The notes beneath the pieces are model-generated. The model worked only from the letters and a program-made list of their open reading frames with translations, was not told the origin of the DNA and made no database searches. From Sphingobium sp. V4 (GTDB lineage Bacteria; Pseudomonadota; Alphaproteobacteria; Sphingomonadales; Sphingomonadaceae): a DNA stretch of 64,000 nt. The translations under genes were made by a program, and so were the position numbers. This document shows, one piece after another, positions 33,374 to 40,675 of the stretch (within the stretch, counting starts at the first letter, position 1; every line of letters starts with the position of its first letter). Location of the stretch: the NCBI RefSeq assembly GCF_029590555.1, contig NZ_CP081002.1, forward strand, positions 434,001-498,000. Reading direction: 5' to 3'.

Positions 33374-34801
33374 TCAGAATTCCAGATAAAGGTCGACATA
33401 GCCATAGCGTGTGTCGCCGGACCGCGGCGCATTGGCGGCGTCGGTCAGGAAACGGCCCTTCGCCAGATAGGCGATGCCGGTGTCGACGCGGAGCAGATCG
33501 GGGATCAGCCAGCGCCGCAGCCGGGCTTCGAACTGATGTCCGGCGAACCGACCGGCGTCGCCCGCCGCGTCCTTCACATTGGTGGCTGCGAAGCTATCGG
33601 TCCTCGATTCGAGCCAGAGCGCGCGATACATCGCCATCACGTCGGAGGATTTTCCCGGCTTCGCTTCGAACCGCACCCCGCCCGACATCATATTGAAGCG
33701 ATGGACCGGGCCATAAAGGGCGGTGGGGCCAAAATCGAAACGCCGCGCGCCAAAAAGCGTATCGAAGCGATTATAGGTCCGCGCGCCAGCCTTGTCGCCG
33801 GTCGCAAGGTCGAAATCGATCGACAGGCGCGGCTGCATTCCCTGCGGCCACGTCCGCCCCAGTTCGGCATGGACCAGCCAGGCCGACACATTGAGATCGG
33901 TCAGGTCAGTGGCCCTGGTGCTCGCGCGGGTCTCGCCAAACTGATAGGCAGCTTCCAGATCATAGTCGATCCGCCCGGCCTTGGGTTTGCGCCACGCGCG
34001 CAGGCCCGGCGTCCACAGCCGGCGGTTGCGGGTCAGGCGATCGGCCGTGTCCTGTTCCTTCAGCCCATAGCCATAGATTTCCAGCGTGCCGCCCAGCACG
34101 CCCGCCTTGGTCAGACTGCCGCCGAAAAACTGCAATGCGCTGCTTTCCTGGTCCCAGCGGACGCCGTTGTCGAAGATGCCGTCATGATCGTCCGGCAAGC
34201 GGATCTGCGGCATGGTCCAGAACAGGGTCAGGCGATCGCCGGCCTTGTCCGACAGGATCAGGTTGGCGCCGGTAAAGGCATTGGTGGTGTTCCGGAACGT
34301 CTGGCGCGCCACGAGGCGGCGCGAGCCGACATCCATGGTGAAGCGGCCGGCGGTCAGCGCGCCCTTGGCCTTTTCCCCCAGCCCAAAGTCGACGCCGACA
34401 TAGGCCTGGATCAGTTCGAGCGCATTGATTTCATTGGTACCCGCCGAAGAATTCTGCTTCTCGCCATAGCCCCGCGCATCCCATATCTCGCCGCCGACAC
34501 GCACCGGCCCGCTGTCGTAATCGACCAGCAAGGTGGTCTTGAGCGACCACAGAAAATCATTCTCCGCCATGTTCGGGCGAAACTGGCCGTCGATCGCCTC
34601 GATGCGCGAACGGACCATGCCCTTGATCGTCAACTCGTCCGGAGCGCCCAGCGCTTCATGCAGCGGCGTCTCGGCCAGCGCAGGACCGGCGTGGCCGGCG
34701 ACCATCGCAAGCGCCGCAACGGCAGGCGCCCAGGCACGGCGGGTGGACGAGGAGAGAATGCGGCGCGCGCTACGGCGCGCGGTCCGGAAAGCATAAGTCA
34801 T
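33374..34801 (-). CDS. Alginate-export-type outer-membrane porin
   Basis: 475 aa from the ATG at 34801 (GGAG upstream). An Arg-rich N terminus and signal peptide (cleavage near GPALA-E) precede a beta-barrel with many alternating amphipathic strands and a C-terminal aromatic residue (YLEF), matching the Alginate_exp family. It likely moves a small anionic or polysaccharide-like solute across the outer membrane. It is odd in a flagellar island, and it uses the same TCC-TATAAG promoter box as flagellar genes. Confidence 0.82.
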   Translation of the reverse strand: MTYAFRTARRSARRILSSSTRRAWAPAVAALAMVAGHAGPALAETPLHEALGAPDELTIKGMVRSRIEAIDGQFRPNMAENDFLWSLKTTLLVDYDSGPVRVGGEIWDARGYGEKQNSSAGTNEINALELIQAYVGVDFGLGEKAKGALTAGRFTMDVGSRRLVARQTFRNTTNAFTGANLILSDKAGDRLTLFWTMPQIRLPDDHDGIFDNGVRWDQESSALQFFGGSLTKAGVLGGTLEIYGYGLKEQDTADRLTRNRRLWTPGLRAWRKPKAGRIDYDLEAAYQFGETRASTRATDLTDLNVSAWLVHAELGRTWPQGMQPRLSIDFDLATGDKAGARTYNRFDTLFGARRFDFGPTALYGPVHRFNMMSGGVRFEAKPGKSSDVMAMYRALWLESRTDSFAATNVKDAAGDAGRFAGHQFEARLRRWLIPDLLRVDTGIAYLAKGRFLTDAANAPRSGDTRYGYVDLYLEF

Positions 34802-34826
34802 GAACACACTCCAGGGATGATGCTTC

Positions 34827-34832
34827 CTTATA
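34827..34832 (-). promoter_or_regulatory. Predicted -10 box of the porin gene
   Basis: GTCC-TATAAGG on the minus strand, 25 bases before the porin ATG, with GGCGATCG 11 bases upstream as at motA. Confidence 0.45.
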
Positions 34833-34914
34833 GGACGAGGGTCCGATCGCCAGCTTCGCGCTGGAGAAAATTTCGCCGCCGCCAACAAGTCGCATTGCTG
34901 CGCTAGAGCTATCC

Positions 34915-34920
34915 TATAAT
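34915..34920 (+). promoter_or_regulatory. TCC-TATAAT box pointing into the 3' end of the sigma-factor gene
   Basis: ATCC-TATAAT on the plus strand ends 1 base before the sigma-factor stop codon, so transcription from it would be antisense to that gene. No plus-strand gene follows. Confidence 0.3.
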
Positions 34921-34921
34921 T

Positions 34922-35800
34922 TCAGTGGAGCGTCGGCTGCGCCGGTGGGACGTCGCGGTGATCGACCATGATGGCGAAGCGCGGATCCTGCGCTGCCAGC
35001 TCGGCCATGGTCTTGGCAGCGCGCTTGGCGATCTGGCGCACCCGTTCCTTGTTCACGCCCATATCACCTTCCAGCGTATCGAGCGTCGCAATGTCGAACA
35101 AGCGGCGTTCGACGACTTCGCGATTATGGCTCAGGCGCATTTCCAGTTCTTCGAGTTCGACCGGATCGAGGCAGGAATTGTCGGCCCGCCATACCGACTG
35201 CCGCGACGACCCCGCAGCCCGGGCTACGCGCTTGGTGCGAACCTGCCGACGCATCCGATCGAGCGCGACTGTGCGCAGATGCTCGATATAGCCATCGATC
35301 AGCGTGACCGTGGCAGCCGCCGCCAGATAGGCCGAAGCCCCCGCTTCCGTCCGGTCCAGCGCTTCCTCGTCCTCGATGAGGGAGATCGCCGAAATCTCCT
35401 CGCCATCCTCACCCGCACCGATCGCGTCGAGCGATACGGTGGTCGCCTCGACCTTGCGAGCTGAGGGGCGCTGGTCGGTCATCAGACGGAAGCGAAGGCT
35501 CTGCAATTCGCCGCGGATCTGCCAGTTGACGAAGGTCGTGAACTGCGCCTTTTCCGGGTCATAGGCCTCGATCGCGCGGTGGACGGCTATGGAGCAGACC
35601 TGCTCTGCGTCCTCCCAGTGCCCCACCAGCCCATATTGCCGGATGAAATGGCGGATACGCGGCGCGATCAGCGTCAGGATGCGCGCGAACGCCTTATCGA
35701 CGGCGGCGCGCTGACGGGCGGTCTGCGTCTGTCCGTCGGCGGGCAGATTGGCCTTCACCGTGGCGACGGCCGCTTCCAGTGCAATGGTGGTTTTCGACAT
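34922..35800 (-). CDS. RpoH-like sigma-70 family factor in the flagellar island
   Basis: 292 aa from the ATG at 35800 (AAAGGA 6 bases upstream). Region 2 is clear (HWEDAEQVCSIAVHRAIEAY, then AQFTTFVNWQIRGELQ), and a C-terminal region 4 HTH contains GVNKERVRQIAKRAAKTM, closer to RpoH/RpoD than to classic FliA. A ~100-residue divergent middle replaces regions 2.4-3. No other sigma factor is in the window, so it is a candidate for the flagellar sigma. Its upstream region has two TCCTATATTT repeats and a TTTTGCCGGG half-site. Confidence 0.75.
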   Translation of the reverse strand: MSKTTIALEAAVATVKANLPADGQTQTARQRAAVDKAFARILTLIAPRIRHFIRQYGLVGHWEDAEQVCSIAVHRAIEAYDPEKAQFTTFVNWQIRGELQSLRFRLMTDQRPSARKVEATTVSLDAIGAGEDGEEISAISLIEDEEALDRTEAGASAYLAAAATVTLIDGYIEHLRTVALDRMRRQVRTKRVARAAGSSRQSVWRADNSCLDPVELEELEMRLSHNREVVERRLFDIATLDTLEGDMGVNKERVRQIAKRAAKTMAELAAQDPRFAIMVDHRDVPPAQPTLH

Positions 35801-35895
35801 GTCCAGTCCTTTCGATGACGTCATGGCATCGCGACCTTCGCGTGCCCCCCTTTCGACAGGACCCTTTTCGCCTCCATTGGTTAACGACTCTCTAA

Positions 35896-35938
35896 TCCTA
35901 TATTTATTTTTTACCTCATTCCTATATTTTTTGCCGGG
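35896..35938. promoter_or_regulatory. Tandem repeats plus ftr half-site upstream of the sigma-factor gene
   Basis: TCCTATATTT occurs at 35896-35905 and 35920-35929 (24-base period), each followed by T-rich sequence ending ACC or GCC. TTTTGCCGGG (35929-35938) matches the right arm of the palindrome at 39180-39198. Located ~95-140 bases before the sigma start, in a strikingly AT-rich island. Confidence 0.4.
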
Positions 35939-35957
35939 CATCCACGCGGGTGCAAGG

Positions 35958-36935
35958 TCAGGCGCTGAACCGCTCCGCCCGAATGTTCCGCCCCATGAAA
36001 TCCAGCAACCATGCGCGATGCGCGACGGTCGCATCGCCAACGGCGGCTATCCGCCGACCCGCGCCGGCCGCACCGATCTGCGCGTTCAGCAGCGTCCGGG
36101 CACGGTCGGGATCGAGTCCTCCTTTAAGAAATCGGATGGCATCGCCGCGTCCCAGATGGTGGCCGAGATAGGCCGCCTGGGCGACCGCCTGCGCACCCTC
36201 GCCGATCGACACGCCCGCGCGCGCCAAGGCATCCAGATTGGCCTTGGCATAATCTGCAGTCGCCTGGATCGCCGCCTCCGGGTCATATCGCAGCGCCAGC
36301 AATGCCGCGCGGTCCTCGCCCTTCACCCGACCATGATCGTTCAGCCAGCCGCGCTGGCGCGCGACGGCCTTCAGCCAGGTGCCCTCGCGCTCGGCCTCGC
36401 CCCTCCATGTTCCGCTCAGAAACTGGCCTAGGCCGGCCGCGCTGGAGCGCGGGTTCCGTGAATAGGGGAGCCAGCGGCCATCGGGCGCTTTCGCCGCCTC
36501 GGCATGGACGATGGTGGCCAGCGCCGCCACGGGCAGGCCGGTGCGCTGCGCCGCGGCGCTCAACGCCCCGGCATGACCCGCATTGGGACCATAGCCGCGC
36601 GCCTGGCCGGCCGTTGCATCCTGCTGCCGCCCCTGTTGCTGCCGCCCTCCCTGCCCGTCCCAGGGAAGGATGGGGGTCGACGGTTCGCTTTCGGGCAGCG
36701 TCGCCCTCTGGGGCATGGCCGGCGCGGGCGTCTGCTTGTCCTCCTTCAGCAGGGTCAAAAGCGAATCCAGGCTCATCGGCAGCTTCACGTCGCCCCCGGC
36801 TCTTTTTTCGCCCCCCTCCTCACTGCCCAGCGCCGCGCGCCAGAGCCGGGTCGTCAGTTCGCTGCGCGCCTGCGCGTAGATGACGTCGGCCTTTTGCGCC
36901 GCAGTCAGCCCCGCCGGTCCGCTGGCGGCGATCAT
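35958..36935 (-). CDS. Flagellum-associated lytic transglycosylase
   Basis: 325 aa, no clear signal peptide. Residues ~1-110 are a low-complexity linker. Residues ~120-300 form an SLT-like domain with a catalytic Glu (IVHAEAAKAPDGRW) and the downstream SSAAGLGQF motif. It probably opens peptidoglycan for the rod, standing in for the missing C-terminal half of FlgJ, and may be exported by the flagellar apparatus. ATGA overlap with fliJ. Confidence 0.75.
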   Translation of the reverse strand: MIAASGPAGLTAAQKADVIYAQARSELTTRLWRAALGSEEGGEKRAGGDVKLPMSLDSLLTLLKEDKQTPAPAMPQRATLPESEPSTPILPWDGQGGRQQQGRQQDATAGQARGYGPNAGHAGALSAAAQRTGLPVAALATIVHAEAAKAPDGRWLPYSRNPRSSAAGLGQFLSGTWRGEAEREGTWLKAVARQRGWLNDHGRVKGEDRAALLALRYDPEAAIQATADYAKANLDALARAGVSIGEGAQAVAQAAYLGHHLGRGDAIRFLKGGLDPDRARTLLNAQIGAAGAGRRIAAVGDATVAHRAWLLDFMGRNIRAERFSA

Positions 36936-37366
36936 CTCCCGCCTCGCAACATGCGGCGGGCCTTCAGAAACGCCACGGCCGAACTGTCGTCCATGCCCGC
37001 CTGCTCGACATTGGCGCTGCGCCGGTTGGCGTCCTCCTTATATCCCTCCGCCGCGACCTCGATCGCGCGGAAGGCGCCATAGGCCGCCGCCGCCTTGCCG
37101 CGCATCTGGTCGAGCCGTGCGCTCTGCAACGCGCCGTCCCGGGTCAGGCGTTGCTGCTCGGCGCGGATGCGCTCCATATAGGCGTGGGAGGAGAGGGTCA
37201 GATCCCCCGCCGCCACATCGGCTTCGCGCAGGATGCTCGTCCGCGCCTCGTCCCGCGCCGTCTCGATCTGGTTCAGCACATTGACCTGCACGTTGATGGC
37301 GACGCCCATCGCGTCGATCTCCCGCCGCTGCACGCGCATCGCGGTGTCATAGGGTGTCTTCATCAT
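36932..37366 (-). CDS. fliJ: Flagellar export chaperone-escort FliJ-like protein
   Basis: 144 aa coiled-coil protein (residues ~5-110) with the FliJ-like pattern of spaced Ile/Leu and Arg (YMERIRAEQQRLTRDGALQ). It overlaps the fliI 3' end by 20 bases and is followed by the transglycosylase. FliJ couples FliI to FlhA. The family is poorly conserved, so position carries much of the weight. Confidence 0.8.
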   Translation of the reverse strand: MMKTPYDTAMRVQRREIDAMGVAINVQVNVLNQIETARDEARTSILREADVAAGDLTLSSHAYMERIRAEQQRLTRDGALQSARLDQMRGKAAAAYGAFRAIEVAAEGYKEDANRRSANVEQAGMDDSSAVAFLKARRMLRGGR

Positions 37367-38684
37367 TCATCTCCATGATGGCGGCGAGTCTGGTGAAACT
37401 GTCCTGCGCGAAGCCGCGCTCCTGCTTTCCCTGGTTCAGCAGCGCTTCGATCCGCGGTGCCAGCGCGACGGCGCGGTCGACCTCAGCGCTCGATCCGGCG
37501 CGGTAGGCGCCGAGCCGGACCATCTCCTCCATGTCGCGATAGGTGGACAATTCGCGTCGGGCCGCCAGCCGCACCGCATTTTCCTCGGTGGAAAGGCAGT
37601 GCGGCAAGGTGCGGGAGACGGACTTGAGAACATCGATGGCGGGATAGCGGCCACGCTCGGCGATCTGGCGGGTGATGACGACATGGCCATCCAGAATGCC
37701 GCGCACCGCGTCGGCCACCGGCTCGTTATGATCGTCGCCGTCGACCAGCACCGTGAACAGGCCGGTGATGCTCCCCTGCCCCGGCAGGCCGGGACCGGCG
37801 CGCTCCAACATGCGGGGCAATTCGGCAAAGACGGTGGGCGTATAGCCCTTGGTCGCGGGCGGCTCGCCACTGGCCAGGCCGATCTCGCGCTGGGCCATGG
37901 CAAAGCGCGTCACCGAATCCATCAGGCACAGGACGTTCAGCCCCTGGTCGCGGAAATGTTCGGCGATGGTGAGTGTCGTCCAGGCCGCCTGCCGGCGCAT
38001 CAGCGCCGGCTCGTCCGACGTCGCGACCACCACGACGCTGCGCGCCAGGCCTTCTTCGCCCAGGTCGTCCTGCACGAATTCCTGCACCTCGCGCCCGCGC
38101 TCGCCGATCAGGCCGATCACCGCCACGTCGCAATCGGTCCAGCGCGCCAGCATCGAGAGCAGCACTGACTTGCCGACGCCCGATCCGGCGAACAGGCCCA
38201 GCCGCTGGCCGCGGCAGAGCGGCGCGAACAGGTCCAGCGCGCGCACCCCGGTGCCCAGCCGCTCGCCCACCCGTGCCCGCGCAGAGGCAGGCGGCGGCGA
38301 CGCCTTGATCAGGCGCATTTCGGCGCCTTGCGGCAGCGCGCCCTTGCCGTCGACGGGACGGCCAAGCCCATCGACCATGCGACCGAGCCAGCCGGCGCCG
38401 GGACGCAGGCCCAGCTGGCTGGCGGCCAGGTCCGCGCGCGTCCCCGATGCAATGCCCTGCGGCTCGCTGAAGGGCATACAATGGGCGATGCCATGATCGA
38501 GGCCGGTCACTTCCGCCTCGACCCGGCCGGCCGAGGTATCGAGCGTGACGCGCGATCCGATCTGCGCCGCCCCGGCCAGCCCTTCCACCTCGATCAGCGC
38601 GCCGCGCACCGCAACGACATGGCCATAGCGGCGATCGGGGCTGAGCAGGCGCAGCCCTGCGGCCGCCGCTGCCAATGTGGTCAT
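37347..38684 (-). CDS. fliI: Flagellar export ATPase FliI
   Basis: 445 aa from the ATG at 38684 (GGAGAA upstream). F1-ATPase-beta-like: Walker A at 166-173 (AGSGVGKS), Walker B region (VLCLMDSVTRFAMAQREIGLASGEPP), catalytic Glu in GERGREVQEF. It hydrolyses ATP to unfold and feed export substrates. It lies between flbT (34-base gap) and fliJ. Confidence 0.97.
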   Translation of the reverse strand: MTTLAAAAAGLRLLSPDRRYGHVVAVRGALIEVEGLAGAAQIGSRVTLDTSAGRVEAEVTGLDHGIAHCMPFSEPQGIASGTRADLAASQLGLRPGAGWLGRMVDGLGRPVDGKGALPQGAEMRLIKASPPPASARARVGERLGTGVRALDLFAPLCRGQRLGLFAGSGVGKSVLLSMLARWTDCDVAVIGLIGERGREVQEFVQDDLGEEGLARSVVVVATSDEPALMRRQAAWTTLTIAEHFRDQGLNVLCLMDSVTRFAMAQREIGLASGEPPATKGYTPTVFAELPRMLERAGPGLPGQGSITGLFTVLVDGDDHNEPVADAVRGILDGHVVITRQIAERGRYPAIDVLKSVSRTLPHCLSTEENAVRLAARRELSTYRDMEEMVRLGAYRAGSSAEVDRAVALAPRIEALLNQGKQERGFAQDSFTRLAAIMEMNDEDTL

Positions 38685-38718
38685 CGGACGTTCTCCAGCC
38701 TTGCTGTGAAAGGGAAGA

Positions 38719-39120
38719 TCAGGCCGCCTGGGCGGCCCGGGCCAGCACGTCGGCCTCATATCCGATCAGCCATCGGCAATCGGACAGGGCGGCATAAAAT
38801 TGCCCGGTCGCGACCTTCTGGGCAAAACCGATGCACTTGGCCTTGGCGTCGGGCGCTTCGAGCGCGGCCATTAATCCCTCCAGCCGCTCCAGCAGGGCGC
38901 CCTGATGCTTCTGCAACTCGCCCTGGTCGATATAGGCCATCATGCAGGCGAAATAGAGCTGGCGCGCCGGCGTGTCGGCCTCCTCCGGCTTCATCACGTC
39001 GCGGCCGCGCAATATGGTGGCGCTGTTTTCCACCACCAGGTCGGTGCGCCCGACCGAGCGCAGCACGGCGCCGTTCACGATCACCGGCTCTCCATTGCGA
39101 AGCGAAATGCGAAGCGTCAT
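38719..39120 (-). CDS. flbT: Flagellin regulator FlbT
   Basis: 133 aa matching FlbT (LRISLRNGEPVIVNGAVLRSVGR, LVVENSATILRGRDVMKPEEADTPARQLYFACMMAY). In Caulobacter FlbT binds the flagellin mRNA leader and blocks its translation until the hook is complete. Promoter TATAAT at 39163-39168 with a 19-bp palindrome upstream. Followed by fliI, an unusual pairing. Confidence 0.93.
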   Translation of the reverse strand: MTLRISLRNGEPVIVNGAVLRSVGRTDLVVENSATILRGRDVMKPEEADTPARQLYFACMMAYIDQGELQKHQGALLERLEGLMAALEAPDAKAKCIGFAQKVATGQFYAALSDCRWLIGYEADVLARAAQAA

Positions 39121-39162
39121 GCGAATATCCCCGATAGCGCCCCGAAGAGCGGACATGACCAG

Positions 39163-39198
39163 ATTATAGGATGAACCGACCCGGCAGCTTTTGCCGGG
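39163..39198 (-). promoter_or_regulatory. flbT promoter with perfect ftr-like palindrome
   Basis: CATCC-TATAAT on the minus strand (39163-39168), 42 bases before flbT. CCCGGCA-GCTTT-TGCCGGG (39180-39198) is a perfect 7-5-7 palindrome centred 23.5 bases upstream of the -10 centre, about 1 base from the fliF arrangement. The divergent flgE promoter lies ~60 bases to the right. Confidence 0.65.
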
Positions 39199-39246
39199 TG
39201 GCGTATTTTTTTGACCACCTCCCGACGGAGGGCCGGGACTCCCTCC

Positions 39247-39252
39247 TACAAT
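39247..39252 (+). promoter_or_regulatory. Predicted -10 box of flgE
   Basis: CTCC-TACAAT on the plus strand, 57 bases before flgE. The divergent palindrome at 39180-39198 is centred about 60 bases upstream. Confidence 0.4.
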
Positions 39253-39309
39253 GAAGACGTAACCGGGTCGGACTTGCCGAGCGCGCCGCCCCACGCATGG
39301 GAGAATGAC

Positions 39310-40626
39310 ATGAGCCTCTATTCCGCCCTTTATGCTGGCGTATCCGGCCTTGGGGCACAGGCGGGCGCGATGGCGACCGTTGCAGACAATATCACCAACG
39401 TGAACACCGTCGGCTACAAGGGCGTGTCGGCGCAGTTCCAGACGCTGGTGGCCGGCGGCCAGAGCAGCAACGGCTATTCCGCCGGCGGCGTCGCAGCCAC
39501 GCCCAAGGCGCTCATTTCCAAGCAGGGCCTGCTCCAGGCGTCGAGCAGCCTGACCGACATCGGCATCGATGGCGCGGGCTTCTTCGTCGTGCGTTCGGGC
39601 ACCGATGCGGGCGATGCGGTATCCTTCACCCGCGCCGGTTCCTTCGTTCCCGATTCGCAGGGCTATCTACGCAACGCGGCGGGCTATTATCTCCAGGGCT
39701 GGCCGCTCGACGTCGATGGCAACTATGTCGACAACGGCAATCTCAACACGCTCGAACCGATCCGCCCAAACGCGCTGACCGGATCGGCCCAGCCGACCAG
39801 CAAGATCGCGATGCGCGCCAACCTGCAATCCACGGCCGAACCGATTACCGGCGCCTATGTCACCGGCTCCATGGCGTCGGGCACGCTGTCGCCGCAATTT
39901 TCCCGCTCGATGGAGGTCTATGACGCGCAGGGCACGTCGCACCAGCTGACCTTCAATTTCGTCAAGACCGCAGCCAATGAATGGGTCGCGGAAATTTCGG
40001 GCGATCCGGCCGACATCACCAGCATCGGCGGCACTGCGATCACCGACGGCGTGCTGGCGAGCGGCACGATCCGCTTCAACGCCGACGGCAGCCTGGACCT
40101 GGCCGGGTCCGATCCTGCGCTGTTCGACAGCCTCGACATCGGCTGGGCCAATGGCGCCGGCTCCAGCCCGATCCGCCTCAGCCTCGGCAGCGACGACGGG
40201 CTTGACGGCCTCACCCAGTTCGGCAGCGACTCCGCGCTCCTCTCCTCGACCGTCGATGGCGGGATGCTCGGCACGGTGGCCTCGGTGGAGATTTCCGACC
40301 AGGGCGTCGTCAGCGCCATTTTCGAGGACGGCACCTCGCGCGCCATCTACCAGCTGCCGATCGCGACCTTCCAGAATCCCGACGGCCTCGCCCGCATCAG
40401 CGGCAATGCCTATATGATGTCGTCGCAATCGGGCAATGTCGCGATCAACAAGCCCGGCGCGCTTGGTGCAGGCACGATCGCGGCTGGCGCGCTGGAAGCG
40501 TCCAACGTCGACCTGGCGCAGGAATTTTCCAACATGATCCTGTTCCAGCGCGCCTACAGCGCGTCGTCGAAGATCATCACCACGGTCGACGAGATGCTCC
40601 AGGAAGTCAGCAGCCTGAAGCGCTGA
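39310..40626 (+). CDS. flgE: Flagellar hook protein FlgE
   Basis: 438 aa. N-terminal rod-type motif (DNITNVNTVGYKGVSAQFQ), middle hook domains with IN-like strands, and C-terminal helix SNVDLAQEFSNMILFQRAYSASSKIITTVDEML. It polymerises into the hook. The ATG at 39310 lies in the gaATGacATG-like leader; the frame extends upstream to 39211 without hook features. Confidence 0.97.
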   Translation: MSLYSALYAGVSGLGAQAGAMATVADNITNVNTVGYKGVSAQFQTLVAGGQSSNGYSAGGVAATPKALISKQGLLQASSSLTDIGIDGAGFFVVRSGTDAGDAVSFTRAGSFVPDSQGYLRNAAGYYLQGWPLDVDGNYVDNGNLNTLEPIRPNALTGSAQPTSKIAMRANLQSTAEPITGAYVTGSMASGTLSPQFSRSMEVYDAQGTSHQLTFNFVKTAANEWVAEISGDPADITSIGGTAITDGVLASGTIRFNADGSLDLAGSDPALFDSLDIGWANGAGSSPIRLSLGSDDGLDGLTQFGSDSALLSSTVDGGMLGTVASVEISDQGVVSAIFEDGTSRAIYQLPIATFQNPDGLARISGNAYMMSSQSGNVAINKPGALGAGTIAAGALEASNVDLAQEFSNMILFQRAYSASSKIITTVDEMLQEVSSLKR

Positions 40627-40675
40627 TCCTGATCCGCGCGCCCCTCTCCCCTGATTTGTCGAAGGACCACCTACC

